Source: Ziziphus jujuba
Taxonomy: Eukaryota > Streptophyta > Magnoliopsida > Rosales > Rhamnaceae
Direction of reading: 5' to 3'
NCBI RefSeq assembly: GCF_031755915.1
Contig: NC_083390.1
Coordinates: forward strand, 17,577,001 to 17,641,000
Length of the DNA: 64,000 nucleotides
Shown here: one piece after another, positions 21,242-34,140 of the stretch
Position numbering within the stretch: the stretch's first letter is position 1
Layout of the letters: each line of letters opens with the position of its first letter
Notes under the pieces: generated by a model
The model's input: the letters and a program-made list of their open reading frames with translations, nothing else
What the model was told of the DNA's origin: nothing
Databases searched by the model: none
Position numbers and translations under genes: made by a program

Positions 21242-24187
21242 TGTAACACCCCATCCCAAATCGCACCGGAATCCGTGCACGTTGACCGAGATTGACCGTT
21301 GACAGAGTGGGTCAAAAGTTGACTTTTTGTTCCAGTTGGAATTTCGAGTTGACCAAGGTACCGTGGCGAAGTGCATGATGCCCCGAGTCTGTAAACTGGT
21401 AGCACGTTGAAAACGGAGCTATGGTTTGAAAGTTATGGGCAAAACAAGTTGAAGTGCAAACTGTCCAAGGGGTGCCGGAGTTGACTTTTTATTTATGGGG
21501 AAATGAGCTTTGACTCATGCATGGTTGTGGAGTGCTCGTCGATATGAGTTCACAGACTAGCGGCACGCTTAAAACGGACATCCGGTTAAAATGTTATGGA
21601 CGCGTGAAGTTTGCCGGATACCGTAATATTTTAATGTTTTTGAGTCGATGAATAGTGAAATGCCACATGTCAGCTTCTGATTGGTCCACATGGCATGAAC
21701 AGTATCACACAGTGGCTTTTATTTGATAAAATTCTCGGGGAAGAGAGAGAAAAAGAGAGAGGAGAGAGAAAGAGAGAGAGAGTCCGACCGGTGCCGGAAT
21801 TTTTCAAATTTTTCGGCCGAATTACTGTACACACACCGGTCAGCAAGGTTCCCCTCCCCATTTCCGGCAAAACCTTAAAGTTTCACGGCGATCGGCCGTC
21901 GGACGCGCCCGGATCGGACGTTCGAAGATCGACGGCGAGTTTTTCCCTCCACCGCCGGCCACCGCCGATCGACCCACTTCCGGCCATTTTCCGGCCACAC
22001 GCGCCAGACACCCTTCATCCTCTCCTCAAGTCCGGCCGACCCACCAAGTTTCACGGCCATCGGACCACCGATTCGCCGGGATCGGAGCGTTTTCCGGCGA
22101 GGGACCGGAAATCTTCAAACCGTGATTTCTCCGCCGTCCGGCCTCCGTTTGCCTCACCATCGGTCCCGTTGGATTGCTCTCCCCACGATCTACAAATCTG
22201 CAAAAAATCACAGCCAACGGCCACCGCACGCGCTGCCGCCGGCTACGGTTGCCGGTGACCGCGGCGGCTCGCTGGAAGTTACTGTTCCGGCGAGTACCCA
22301 GTCTTCCGGCCGGCTCCAGTCCACTGTGTTCGACCTCCTGAACCTGAATCCGGCATCCGTTTCCGCCAATTCGTGATGGTTTGGGAGAATTGCGAAGCCA
22401 AAACCCGAAAAGCTTTTCAGCGAGATTCCGACCCCGTCGGGTCCGATCACTGGAAAGTAAGACCGAATCAGTGATCCTCATCACTCGAGCTTCGATTCGG
22501 TATATAACTCGTAACCTTTAGTTATCGTTTGGTGTTCGCTCCCCGGGTACCCATTTGGGGATTACCCGAATAAAATATTAATATTTTTGGTTGGTGCACT
22601 GTGGTTGTTTAGGTGCGCGTACGAGTGGCGGAGTTGATCCCGAGGAGGATCTTAGTTGATTTACGCGCTCAAGGTGAGTGACCCACCTTCAAAAATTATT
22701 TTGGGCAATTAATTATGTTTAATTGATATTTAAATTGGTATTTAAATTATGCTCATGTGGTGTGATTTAATTATGGTTTTATTGTGGTTTAATTTATTTA
22801 TTATGCATGAGCAAAGTGTATTTCGGTAGTATTTGTATGTGGTTTTAGTATTAATTTTTCGGGCATAATTGGGTTAAATATTTTACGAAAATATTTGTTT
22901 AAATTTTATAAATTATGCCCGCGGTATTTTTATGGTTGCATCTCGTACTTCGAGGAAATTGTGGTTTGTTGGTTATCAATATTTCGTACCGGTTTGATTA
23001 AATAAAAATATGTGGGATGGTAAGTGTGAGAATTTAATGTATTTTCCACGGTAATTTTGGAAAACGGTACGGTTGGTTATTAATGTTTATTTTTAGACGC
23101 ACTCATACAGTATTGGTGTTCTGGTGTATGGACACGTGGTAGCGCGCAGGTATTATGTGGTTTAGCGCGCGGTTATTACTTCACCCATGAGTTGCCATTG
23201 GACCGTGGGCAGGCAAGTTTGTTATTGCGCACAGCCGCCCCCCTCCTTGGCCGGGTTGATGGTTTCAGCAGCGGTACTGTCGAGACGCCGAAGTGCCGTT
23301 GCAGGTTTCTCTCTTTAACCCCCCCGCCAGTCGGTGCTCGGGACGCTGGGTATCGGAGGGCATCACCGGTATATGGTGTGGTGCGTCGGTGTAAATTGCA
23401 AATAATGTTTTAAACCCCAAAGGTGTTCAAAAATTATTTACTATAATTTATTACATTTTAATTATATATTGGGATATGTATTTATTTAATTATTGTTTAT
23501 CAAATGGTTTAATCCCTTGGTTTTCGGGAGGTATGTACATTGGGTTTTGCGAAAAGGTTTTAAAAAGGGAACATTTCAAACAGAGCGATTGGTAAGAGTT
23601 TTGAGGGAAATTATTATTTTCCAACAGTTATTATTATTTATTTATTAATTGTTGGTATTTGTTCTATTCTTTAATTGCTATTAATATTATTTTATTATCA
23701 CTAAAGGTGTTCAGTAGTTAGGGTCACTCACTGAGATGATTAGCACCTCACGTTTTCAAGTTCCGTTCCCTTAGGTGCAAGTGGTGGTAGACGTTCTTCC
23801 GGAGCGAACCAAGTTTTCCGCTGCTGTTGTGTTTCGAGAAGTACTCATGTACTCTTTCATTTCAGTGTATTATTTCTTTCAGCCTTGTTGTATTTCTGTT
23901 GGTTAGCACTTCTTAAAGCTCTGTATACTATTGGGATACTTATGTTTTATTTATGCACTGGACTGTTGTTGTTTTTGAGAAGTGCTGAAATTTGTGGAAC
24001 AATTTGTAGTTTGCGGGAGGAATAAGGGGATGAGTATAGAAGTGTGTTTTCAGTGCAGGTAATTTGTGGTAAGTCCATCCCTTAGGAGAGGCTCTGCTGG
24101 ATTTTCCATTGGAGGGTCCGGTAGGGTTTCCCTGGGATCAGGGCTTGTCTAGGGTTCCGGGGAAGGAATTCTGGACAGGTCCTGACA
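21242..24187 (+). mobile_element. Complete solo gypsy-type LTR (LTR1), copy 2
   Basis: Full 2,946 bp from TGTAACACCCC to GGTCCTGACA, flanked by a perfect 5-bp duplication TAGAC (21237-21241 and 24188-24192). It spans the arbitrary unit boundary at 21710/21711. The first 130 bp are dense in TTGAC motifs. A in place of G at 21753 compared with copies 1 and 3; T at 21376, where the next LTR1 has C (43086). Confidence 0.9.
21282..21354 (+). promoter_or_regulatory. W-box cluster in the LTR1 5' end
   Basis: Six TTGAC cores (five on plus, one as GTCAA) within 73 bp: TTGACC, TTGACC, TTGACA, reverse TTGACC, TTGACT, TTGACC. TTGAC[C/T] is the WRKY-factor binding core. The cluster sits where an LTR's enhancer would be. 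This part is missing from LTR2. Second visible copy: 42992-43064. Confidence 0.5.
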
Positions 24188-24454
24188 TAGACACTGGTGC
24201 CACCCATAACTTTTGCTCAGAAAATGAAATAAAAAGATTAAGCTTAAGCCTGGATAGAGATACAAGTCAAATGAAGATTGTTAACTCTAGAGTTCTAGAT
24301 GAGGTGGGTTTGGCAAACAAGTTTCTTTCAAGTTAGGATCTTGAAGAAGACCATCTGGATTTGATTGTGGCTTCGATGGATGATTTCAATGTCATGTTAG
24401 ACATGGATTTTATAAGTGGAGAAGAAAGCAATCCTCATTCTCTCTGCCAATACA
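24188..24454 (+). pseudogene. Gag-pol protease remnant, right part, copy 2
   Basis: Identical to 2478-2744, including the in-frame TAG (24334-24336). Together with 21182-21241 it forms one protease fragment split by the solo LTR at 21242-24187. Confidence 0.8.
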
Positions 24455-27259
24455 CGTTGGCACGAGTTCGTAGACTAGTAGCACGTTGAAAACGGAGCTA
24501 CGGTTTGAAAGTTATGAGCAAAACAAGTTAAGGTCCAAATAGTCCAAGGGGTGCCCAAGTTGACTTTTTATTTATGGGGAAATGAGCTTTCAATCATGCA
24601 TCGTTGTGAAGTGCTCGTCGATACGAGTTCACAGACTAGCGGCACGCTTAAAACGGACATCCGGTTAAAAAGTTATGAACGCGTGAAGTTTGCCGGATAC
24701 CGTAAATATTTTTGAGTCGATGAACAGTGAAATGCCATGTGTCGTCACCTGATTGGTCCATGTGGATGAACAATGTCTCCACTGTGGCTTTTATTTGACA
24801 AAAATCTTGGGGAAGAGAGAGAGAGAACCCAACCGGCCGCCGGATTCCGATCAATTTTCCAGCCGATTCTCATTACACGCGCCGGCCAAACGGAAGCCTC
24901 TCCTCATTTCCGGCCAAACCCCAAAATCTCACGACCGCCGGCTGCCGGATGCGCCCGAATCGAGGCGCCAAAGCTCGGCGGTGATTTTTTCCTCCACCGT
25001 CGTTTGACCCCTTTCCGGCCGTTTTCCGGCCACACGTGCCAGCCACCCCTCACCACCTCCTCATTTCCAGCCAGCCCACCAAATTTCACGGCCACCGGAC
25101 CTCCGACGCGCCGGGATCGGAGCTTTTTCCGGCGAGGCACCGAAAATCTTCAAACCCCAATTTCTCTGCCGTCCGGCCTCCGTTTGCCTCACCGCCGGTC
25201 CCGTTGGATTCCTCTCCACTCGATCTACAAATCTGCAAAAAATCTCAGCCAGTGGCCACGGCACGCGCCGCCGCCGGCGACGGTTGCCGGTGACCGCTGC
25301 GGCTTGCCCGAAGTTACTGTTCCAGCGAGTACCCAGTTGCACCGCCGATCCCTCCCGACTGTTTTTGACCTCCTGAATCCAAATCCGGCATCCTTTTCTG
25401 CCAATTCACGATGGTTTGGGAGAATTGCGGAGTCGAAACTCGAAAGCTTTCCGGCGAGATTCCGACCACCTCGGGTCCGATCACCGGAAAGTAAGACTGA
25501 ATCCGTGATCCTCATCACTCGAGCTTCGATTCGGTATATAACTCGTAAATTTTAGATATCGTTTGGTGTTCGCTCCCCGGGTACCCATTTGGGAGTTACC
25601 CGATTAAAATATTAATATTTGTGGTTTGGTGTATTATGGATATTAAGGATATTATGGATATCCTTGATTGAGATACGTGCTTAAGGTGAGTGACCCACCT
25701 TCAAATTAATTTTGGGAATTAAATTGGTGAATATTATGTGTGATTTGAATATTTGGAATTTAAATTCTATGTGCCAAATATTTATTTGATTTATTGTGGA
25801 ATTATTGGTGAATTTATTTTGATTAAAGAAAATATGCATTATATAAATTTATGCAAATGTGAAAATTATTTTATGGTATTGAGGATTGCGAAATTCTTGT
25901 GGTTTTAACATTAAATTGGGCATGATTTGATTTTCAAATATTTCAAGGAAAATATTTGTTTATGTTGGTGACTTCAATTTTTTTATAAAGTATGCCCATG
26001 GGATATTATATGATTTAATTTATTATATTTCAAGAATTATTTATGCTATTGGGAAAAATTAGAATATTTAAATTGGTGGATTTGGGAGTTGGTGGAGTTG
26101 AATTTTTATGGAATTTATGGCGTTGATTATAAAGAAATTGTGGAGAATTTCCGGGTTTAATTGGATGGAATAAACCCAGTATATTTAAGGAAAATTTGAC
26201 ATTTTGAGATATAAAATAAATATGTGGATTTTATGATTTTTAGATGCACCGTGCACGTACTGGTGTTCTGTTTATATGTGATATGGTTAGTGTGCACACG
26301 GATGTGATTAGCGCGTAGGTGGGTGTGAGTAGCGCGCAGGTGATTTTATGAGGTTGTCCTGTGGTTGCCATCGGATGAGGGTAGGCCGCCCCTCCATGGC
26401 CGGGACACCAGTTAGCAGCGGCGCAGTGGGACGCCACGCGATCGTATGCCAGTTTCTTTCTATAACCTCCTGTCTGGCGGTACCTTAGGATACTAGGTAC
26501 TGTTGGCGCCACTGGTATATAGTGGGTGCATCAAGTGATTTTCAGAACTGGGATTTTAAAATAAATATTTTGAACTGTATTGGAATTAAAAATATAATTA
26601 TTACTGTTTCTGGTATTTATTTGATGTCTTGATTTTCGGGGAATACGAACAAAGGGTTTTGTGAAAAGGTTTTAAAAGGGGAACTTTTCCAACCGAGAGA
26701 ATTGTAAGGGTTTTGAGAGAAATTATTATTTCCAATTAATTATTATTTATCTACTTTACTACCGTGGTATTATATTGTATAGTAGATAGGGTCACTCACT
26801 GAGATGATTAGTATCTCATATTTTCAAATTCTGTTCCTCTAGATACCAGGTTGTCGGTGTTCATCCGGAGCGGATTTGATCTTCATCGCTGTCTTAGTTC
26901 GTGAAGTACCCTGTTCTTCCTTTACTGCAGTTGTAATACTTATTTCACTCTTGCTGTATTCTATACTTAGTAGTACTTCATGAAGCTCTGTATACTGTAT
27001 GGGATACTTATGTATTTATTATGCACTGGATTACTGTTATTTATTTTGAAGTGCTGAAATTTGTGGATTCAACTTGTAGTATCGTGGGAGGAATAAGGGG
27101 ATGATTTTTTTAGAAGTGTGTTTTCAGTGCAGAAATTTGTGGTAAGTCCATCCCTTAGGGGAGGTTCTGCCAGATTTTCCATTGGAGGATCCGGTAGGGT
27201 TTCCCTGGGATCAGGGCTTGTCTAGGGTTCCGGTGAGAAATTTTGGACGGGTCCTGACA
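24455..27259 (+). mobile_element. 5'-truncated gypsy-type LTR (LTR2), copy 2
   Basis: Same as 2745-5549 apart from G instead of A at 24481. TATA segment at 25535-25540. Confidence 0.8.
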
Positions 27260-27318
27260 CATACGACCTCATGAATTACCACAAGCTTGTGACAAGTAGA
27301 TACTTAGTATGTTTTGAA

Positions 27319-29955
27319 ATGGTAAACCCTTTGTGCTCAATATCACAAATTTCAGTTTTACTATTCTATGATGAAACATGGAGTGTATGTTCTGAAGGTA
27401 CCTGGAGATACCAATGTCAAAGAAGGAAGATTATACGTATCAAAAGGAATTGTACGTTGGCAGAACTTGAAGATGTTGTCTACAATGCTCTCAACTTAGA
27501 TTCTACACAACATCAATTAATCTTCAAGTTCATATACCATGTGTGTTTGTCATGTGAGCCGTACATTGTGGAAAATGATGAAGACCTACAAAGTTTTATA
27601 GAAGAGTATAGTTCACAGAGACATCAAGACAGATCTCCACTTATTGTTGATGTGTTGTCCAGGGTTCCACAAAGTATTAATATTGCTGGATGTGTTGTGA
27701 ATAGGATACCTACAAGTTCAGGATTTATGACTATTGCCCCACTATCTGCAGTTCCCGAGACAGCTACTTGTACCTTTGATGCTGATATGCAATCCCCATC
27801 GATCGAACTTTATGTGCCGAAAACTCAACCTGGATTCTCTGAAAATCAAATTTTTGAAAACAATGTGCAATCTGTGGAACATGATCATGATAATGAGCGC
27901 TTCAACATTAATGAAATGAATGAATATCGTGAACATGATTATGATCAAGATGAACAATTTGAGGTTGAGGTCAACACTGATCGTAGTGAAGATAGGTTAC
28001 GAGACATTTGTTTGACCCAACATTCGGGACTTTCAGGTGGTGATAGTTGACATGGTGAGTCTCCTTATGGTAGTAGTCCAATTGATAATATGAATGATGA
28101 TGTGCTTGCCTCTCCTTGTACCGAAACTCATTTGGACATTCGACAGGATTCTAACGCAACCATGGCTGAACTTAGGGTTAACCATCGCTTCTCATCCGTC
28201 AATGCCCATGAAATCATTTGAATCAACCAACTCTTTGCGAGTAAGAATGCACTACAGAAGAAGATTAGTCTTTATGCATTAAGGAGAAATTTTGAATTCA
28301 AGGTAAAGAAGTCAGATAAAGTCCGATATGAGGTTGTATGTGCAAACGACAATTGCATGTGGCGAATGCGTGCTACCAAACTACATGGTGATAATACAGA
28401 GGCCTTCATGATTAGGGCCTTCAAGGATGAGCATATTTGCTTTTTAAATATCATGAAAAGGGATCATCGTCAAGCAACAAGTTCAGTTATCGGAGACATC
28501 ATCCAGCCAACGTTTGATGGGATTTCAAGGCAATACAAACCTCGAGATATCGTGCATGACATTCGCTCTAATTACGGAGTAAACATAAGCTACAACAAAG
28601 CATGGGCCGCTAAAGAAGTTGCACTATCAGTTTTGTGGGGCACGCCAGAAGATTCATATGCAAAACTTCCTTTATGGAGTCATGTTTTGAAAAGCAAAAA
28701 TCCGAGCACATTTACTCGAATTGAAACTGACGATCAAAACAGGTTTTTATATTTTTTCATGGCACTTGGAGCTAGCATTAGAGGGTTTTAGCATATGCGG
28801 AGAGTCATAGCTGTCGATGGAACTACACTGAAGAATAGATATAGAGGTTTGTTATATATTGCATCATGTTTGGATGGGAACAATCAAATTTATCCACTTG
28901 CTTATGGAATAGGCCATGGGGAGACGGATGCGGCTTACACGTGGTTTTTTGAAAGCTTTAAAGAAGCTTTTGGGGATGATCCGAATATAGCTTTTATATC
29001 GGATAGACATAAGAGCATTGCAAAAGCAATACGTACAGTTTTCCCTAATAATCACCATGGCCACTGCACATATCATCTTGGTACAAATTTATGTGCTAAG
29101 AAGTTTAAAGGTAATATCAATGCGATTATATCAACTTTTAATGATGCAGCTAGAGCATATATTGTTGAGGATTTTGATAAGGCCATGCAACTTTTAGAAG
29201 GGGTTAGTATTGAAGCTGTACAATATCTTAAGGATGCAAATCCTTCAAAATGGGCTAGATCACATTTTCTGGGCAATAGATACAACATAATAACAACTAA
29301 CATTGCAAAGAGCATGAACTCTGTGCTTATTGATGCTAGGGATAAACCTGTTTTGCCATTACTAGATCACATTCGTGATGTCTTGCAAAGGTGGTGGTAT
29401 GAACGTTGAACTAACACAGCTACAATGCAAACTCTTGTTACCAATTGGTTGGAAAAAATCATGCATGAGCGCTCAAATAATGGCAGAGGCTTATGTGTTG
29501 TGCCAATGAACTTATATGAGTTTCAAGTTATTGGCCATGGCATCTTCGTTGGAGTTGTTAACTTAGAAAATAAGACGTGCTCATGCAAGGAATTTGACAT
29601 TGATGGATTTCCTTGTGTCCATGCAATTGCAGCATGTAAGCATCGACATATTGCTCCATATTTCCTTTGCTCAGCGCATTACTCAGTTGACTCACTCCGT
29701 GATGCATATTCGAAAACCATATATCCACTTGGAGATAAATGTCAGTGGCATGCTCCAGATGATGTCATAAACCAGGTTGTACTTCCACCTCAAATTGGCA
29801 AACAGTCAGGAAGACCGAGAAAGAAGAGGATTCAATCTCAAGGAGAGGAGCGTCATCAATATAGATGCGGGAGGTGCAAACAAGTTGGTCATAGCAGCCA
29901 ATCATGCTTCACCGTCATACCTCTTGATAGCACTACCAACCAACAGCACCATTGA
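27319..29955 (+). pseudogene. MULE transposase pseudogene, copy 2
   Basis: No difference seen from 5609-8245. In-frame stops at 28048, 28219, 28789 and 29407; Lys at the expected third acidic position (29308-29310). Confidence 0.92.
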
Positions 29956-30409
29956 ACCAAAGGCCCATCAATCGCGCGATGCTATATTCAGACAATGGGG
30001 CCATGTTATGCGGTATGCGTGTGCATGCAATGTAGTCAGGAATGCAATTAGTTGCTCAACCGCATAACATGTGTTTTGGCATAATAGACATTGGTTTTAT
30101 GTGTTCTTTTGTTGTCAAATTCATCTGTCGTATTATTTTGATAACATGTCATTCCGTGTTCAGTTTTTGGATCAGTTGTTTGTATGTTTCTTACTATTGC
30201 ACGGATGATATTACTGCCCAATGGTAATGACCGATGCATCGTCGGTAATTGACATTTGTACACCGTCGTAAAAGAATCACCACAATTCCATCCGACAATT
30301 TCAATCATGCGTGTTCCAACCAATAACATGCTAAATATAGCATTATTAACGATAAATTCTGACAAAGTAAGCAATCAAACGGCATTAAAAAATGACAACG
30401 TTCAATTTG

Positions 30410-32010
30410 TTTTTGCTTCAAAAAGTACCATAGGTTTCGTCAGTAATTACAGAAACCCCTATGGTAATCACATTTTACCAATTTTTTGGGCCCCACAAGT
30501 CACCTTACGTGTGTTAAATGAAAAAACATGCAACATATGGATTATCAAATGATCGTAATGAGAGAAAATCCCAAAATTGCTTAAAAAGCTCTCAAATTGG
30601 CCAAAAAAATACGATGACTGTAGACCTTCGGTAATTCTTGATGAAACCTTCGGTAACCAACATATACTCTCTGGAAAATTACTGTAGATGTCATCGGTAA
30701 TTATCGAAACCCCAGTGGTAATCACATTTTACCAATGTTATGGCCTCCACAAGTCCCATAATGTGCGTTAAATGCAAAAACATGCAAAATATGGACTTTA
30801 AAATTATCCTAAGGAGGGAAATCCCCAAAATCATTGAAAAAGTTCTCAAATTGGCTAAGAATTTATGATGACTATAGACCTTCGGTAATTCTCGATGAAA
30901 CCTTCGATAACCAACATATACCCTCTGGAAAAATTACTGATGGTTTCATCAGGAATTACGGAAACCCCTATGGTAATCACATTTTACCAATTTTTTGAGC
31001 CCCACAAGTCCCCTTACCTGTGTTAAATGAAAAACCATGCAAAATATGGATTCTAAAATTATCCTAAGGAGGGAAAACCCCAAAATATCTGAAAAGTTTC
31101 TCAAATTGGCCAAAAAATTACGATAACTGTAGACCTTCGGTAATTCCCGATGAAACATTCGGTAACCAACATATATTCTCTGGAAAAATTACCGTAGGTG
31201 TCATCGGTAATTATCGAAATCCCAGTGGTAATCACATTTTACCAATGTTATGGCCCTCACAAGTCCCATAATGTGTGTTAAATGTAAAAATATGCAAAAT
31301 ATGGATTTTAAAATTATCCTAAGGAGGGAAATTCCCAAAATCTCTGAAAAAGTTCTCAAATTGGCCAAAAATTTATGATGACTATAGACCTTCGGTAATT
31401 CCCGATAAAACCTTCGGTAAGCAACATATACCCTCTGGAAAAATTACCGAAGGTTTTATCGGGAATTACCGAAGGTCTACAGTCATCGTATTTTTTTGGC
31501 CAATTTGAGATCTTTTTAAGCAATTTTGGGATTTTCTATCATTATGATCATTTGATAATCCATATGTTGCATGTTTTTTCATTTAACACACATAAGGGGA
31601 CTTGTGGGGTCCAGAAAATTGGTAAAATGTGATTACCATAGGGGTTTCGGTAATTTCCGATGAACCTTCGGTAATTTTTCCAGAAGGTATATGTTGGTTA
31701 CCGAAGGTTTCATCGGGAATTACCGAAGGTCTACAGTCATCCTAATTTTTTGGCCAATTTAAGAAATTTTTCAGATATTTTGGGGTTTTCCCTCCTTAGG
31801 ATAATTTTAGAATCCATATTTTGCAAGGTTTTTCATTTAACACACGTAAGGAGACTTATGGGGCCCAAAAAATTGGTAAAATATGATTACCATAGGGGTT
31901 TCGATAATTACCAATGAAACCTACGGTAAGTTTTCAAGTAAGGACAAATTAATTACCGTAGGTTTCATGGGTAATTACCGAAGGCCCTACAATAATCAAA
32001 TTTTTGTGCA
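30410..32010. repeat. Fold-back array, copy 2
   Basis: Identical to 8700-10300; hairpin centre at 31388-31476. Confidence 0.8.
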
Positions 32011-32474
32011 AATTTGAGAACTTTTTCAAAACTTTGTCTTAGTCTCAACCACTTTGCATCCCTCATATGTTTGACTCATGCAGCCTTGCCTCATTCCTCC
32101 GTCACCATGCAATTTTCCAAAGACTCATATACTAATGTAACATACAAGGTCAGGAAACTATCAAATGACATATTTAACAACCAAAGAATTAAAGAGTGGG
32201 CCTTTAAATGACATATTTACCAGGGAAAAAAAAAATCAAAGAGTCGTGCAAATTTATGGTTCAAATTATGAATATATTAAATACTCTAAATTATCCAGGA
32301 TTGTAGAGTTTCATTAATGATGTTTAACTCTCAATATCTGGTTGACATTGAAAATGAAAAGATCGGTCATTTTTGAAACTTGATTCCCTTAAAAATGGTG
32401 ATCTATGGAAGGAAGGACCTAAGCAACCGTATGATCATTTTTATAAACTAAAAATACCAGAACAAGCATAACAA

Positions 32475-33035
32475 TTATGAGAAATGCATAAAAATTTGAT
32501 TCCAAGTATCTAGAAGACCAGCAATACACCAATGGTTACAGTCCATGCGCCTAAAGCCATTATAAAAGCCAGGATGTGCATCTTTTCTGAGTTGTGATAG
32601 AGTTGTTATGTCCAGCAGATGAACATGTTTTCTCATTCCAGTTAATACATCTTTCACCACATATAATTCCTTGGGCAATCCGCCTCGATAGAATGATCCA
32701 CTTAGGAGTTTTGTCTCATTTCCACAGTTTGTCACCCCTAGCTCATTCCAATCCCTTGCCACTAAATATGAAAAGGAAAAAAAAAAGAAAGAAAAAAAAA
32801 AGCATCAAAGAAATTCACGAAATTAATTTTTGGTTTTCAAAAAAAAAATTGGTGATGGGAAAGAAGTAAACTTAATGGTAGTGGGTAACAGAAATTCCTT
32901 GGAAGATGACTTTGGTTTTGCTATGATTCATAGTAGAATCCACCCACTTAGCCCATGTTGTCACACCTTTATGAAAAGCAACCATACAATTCATGTCTTT
33001 GAGAGTTTGGTTACCATCTTGAGAATTTAAATGCT
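32475..33035 (-). pseudogene. TBL/DUF231 C-terminal fragment, copy 2
   Basis: Identical to 10765-11325: exon blocks 33035-32875 and about 32763-32475, with the same missing donor and in-frame TAA. Confidence 0.75.
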
Positions 33036-33286
33036 CTCTTTCAAGTCCTCAAGAACTAAAGTGAAGGCAGTTCATGGGGATGCAGATTGGACAAAATAGG
33101 AAAACAAAAGTAGCAGAGAAAAGAAGTTAATCATATGTTTATAGCAACTTCATTAAAAACTCTATGAGCAACAGAGCATTTAAATTCTTTTTTAATCATA
33201 TGCTTATAGCAATTTCATTAAAAACTCTATAAGCAATAGAGCATTCAAATTATTTTCCTCTTTTGTTTTCTTTTACTTGGTATCAC

Positions 33287-34140
33287 CTCTAACTAGACCC
33301 CATTTGTACCCAACAAGGACTGATTTCTTAAAGCCAATATTAAATCCCTCTTGCGCTACAGCTTCTTCTCTTGCTATGAGACCATCGTGATATCCACTCT
33401 AGTAATACACCAATTGTTACATGAAATTCACAGAAAGGGTGTGGGGGCAGCGATTATTACTTATAGACAAAAATAAATAAATAAATAAACCCACAACTTC
33501 AATATGTTAAGGAGGGACACTACATCAACCTCATAACCAAATGCACAAGGATAACGATATGCACCTAACCTAAGGCATTTTCAAGCACATTTTTGGAATT
33601 GTAACCAATAGTATGGGTTTCTCAATTTGTAAATATCAGTTTATCATGGAAGTCTTGAGTGCCATTAGCCTATAATACAAAACCACAAGCAAACTAATAC
33701 CACATCTCGGCGACCAACCTCAAATTCATAAAATAGGAGTAAGTATAAGACAGTTCACCTATCCTATCCCCAACTGCATATTTGTAATCAACTTGAAAAT
33801 TAATAATGTTCCACCAGCCAAGCCTAAGAAATTCCAACCTTGGCTGAAAACTAAACAGAAAGAAATTAGGGCAAACTAAACAACATATATAGTATACTTC
33901 ATGGTCCATATAGTAGGTACAACATCTTTTTTAAATATTAACTAATTATAAAAGAAAAAAAAAAAAAAGGGGGGGTTTACTTATATAATTCGCCATAGAA
34001 CATATAACTAAAAGGATACCATAACAATCACTTTGGTCACATCGGGCACTTGGCATAAGATCACTTTCTATTTGATGCTGCAAACTTTCCAAGTAAAGCT
34101 CCTCTGCACAACCACCGCTCACCTTCATAACCATAAACAA
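33287..34140 (-). pseudogene. Yae1-domain gene fragment, copy 2
   Basis: Identical to 11577-12430: exons about 34140-34020 and 33398-33287. Confidence 0.6.
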
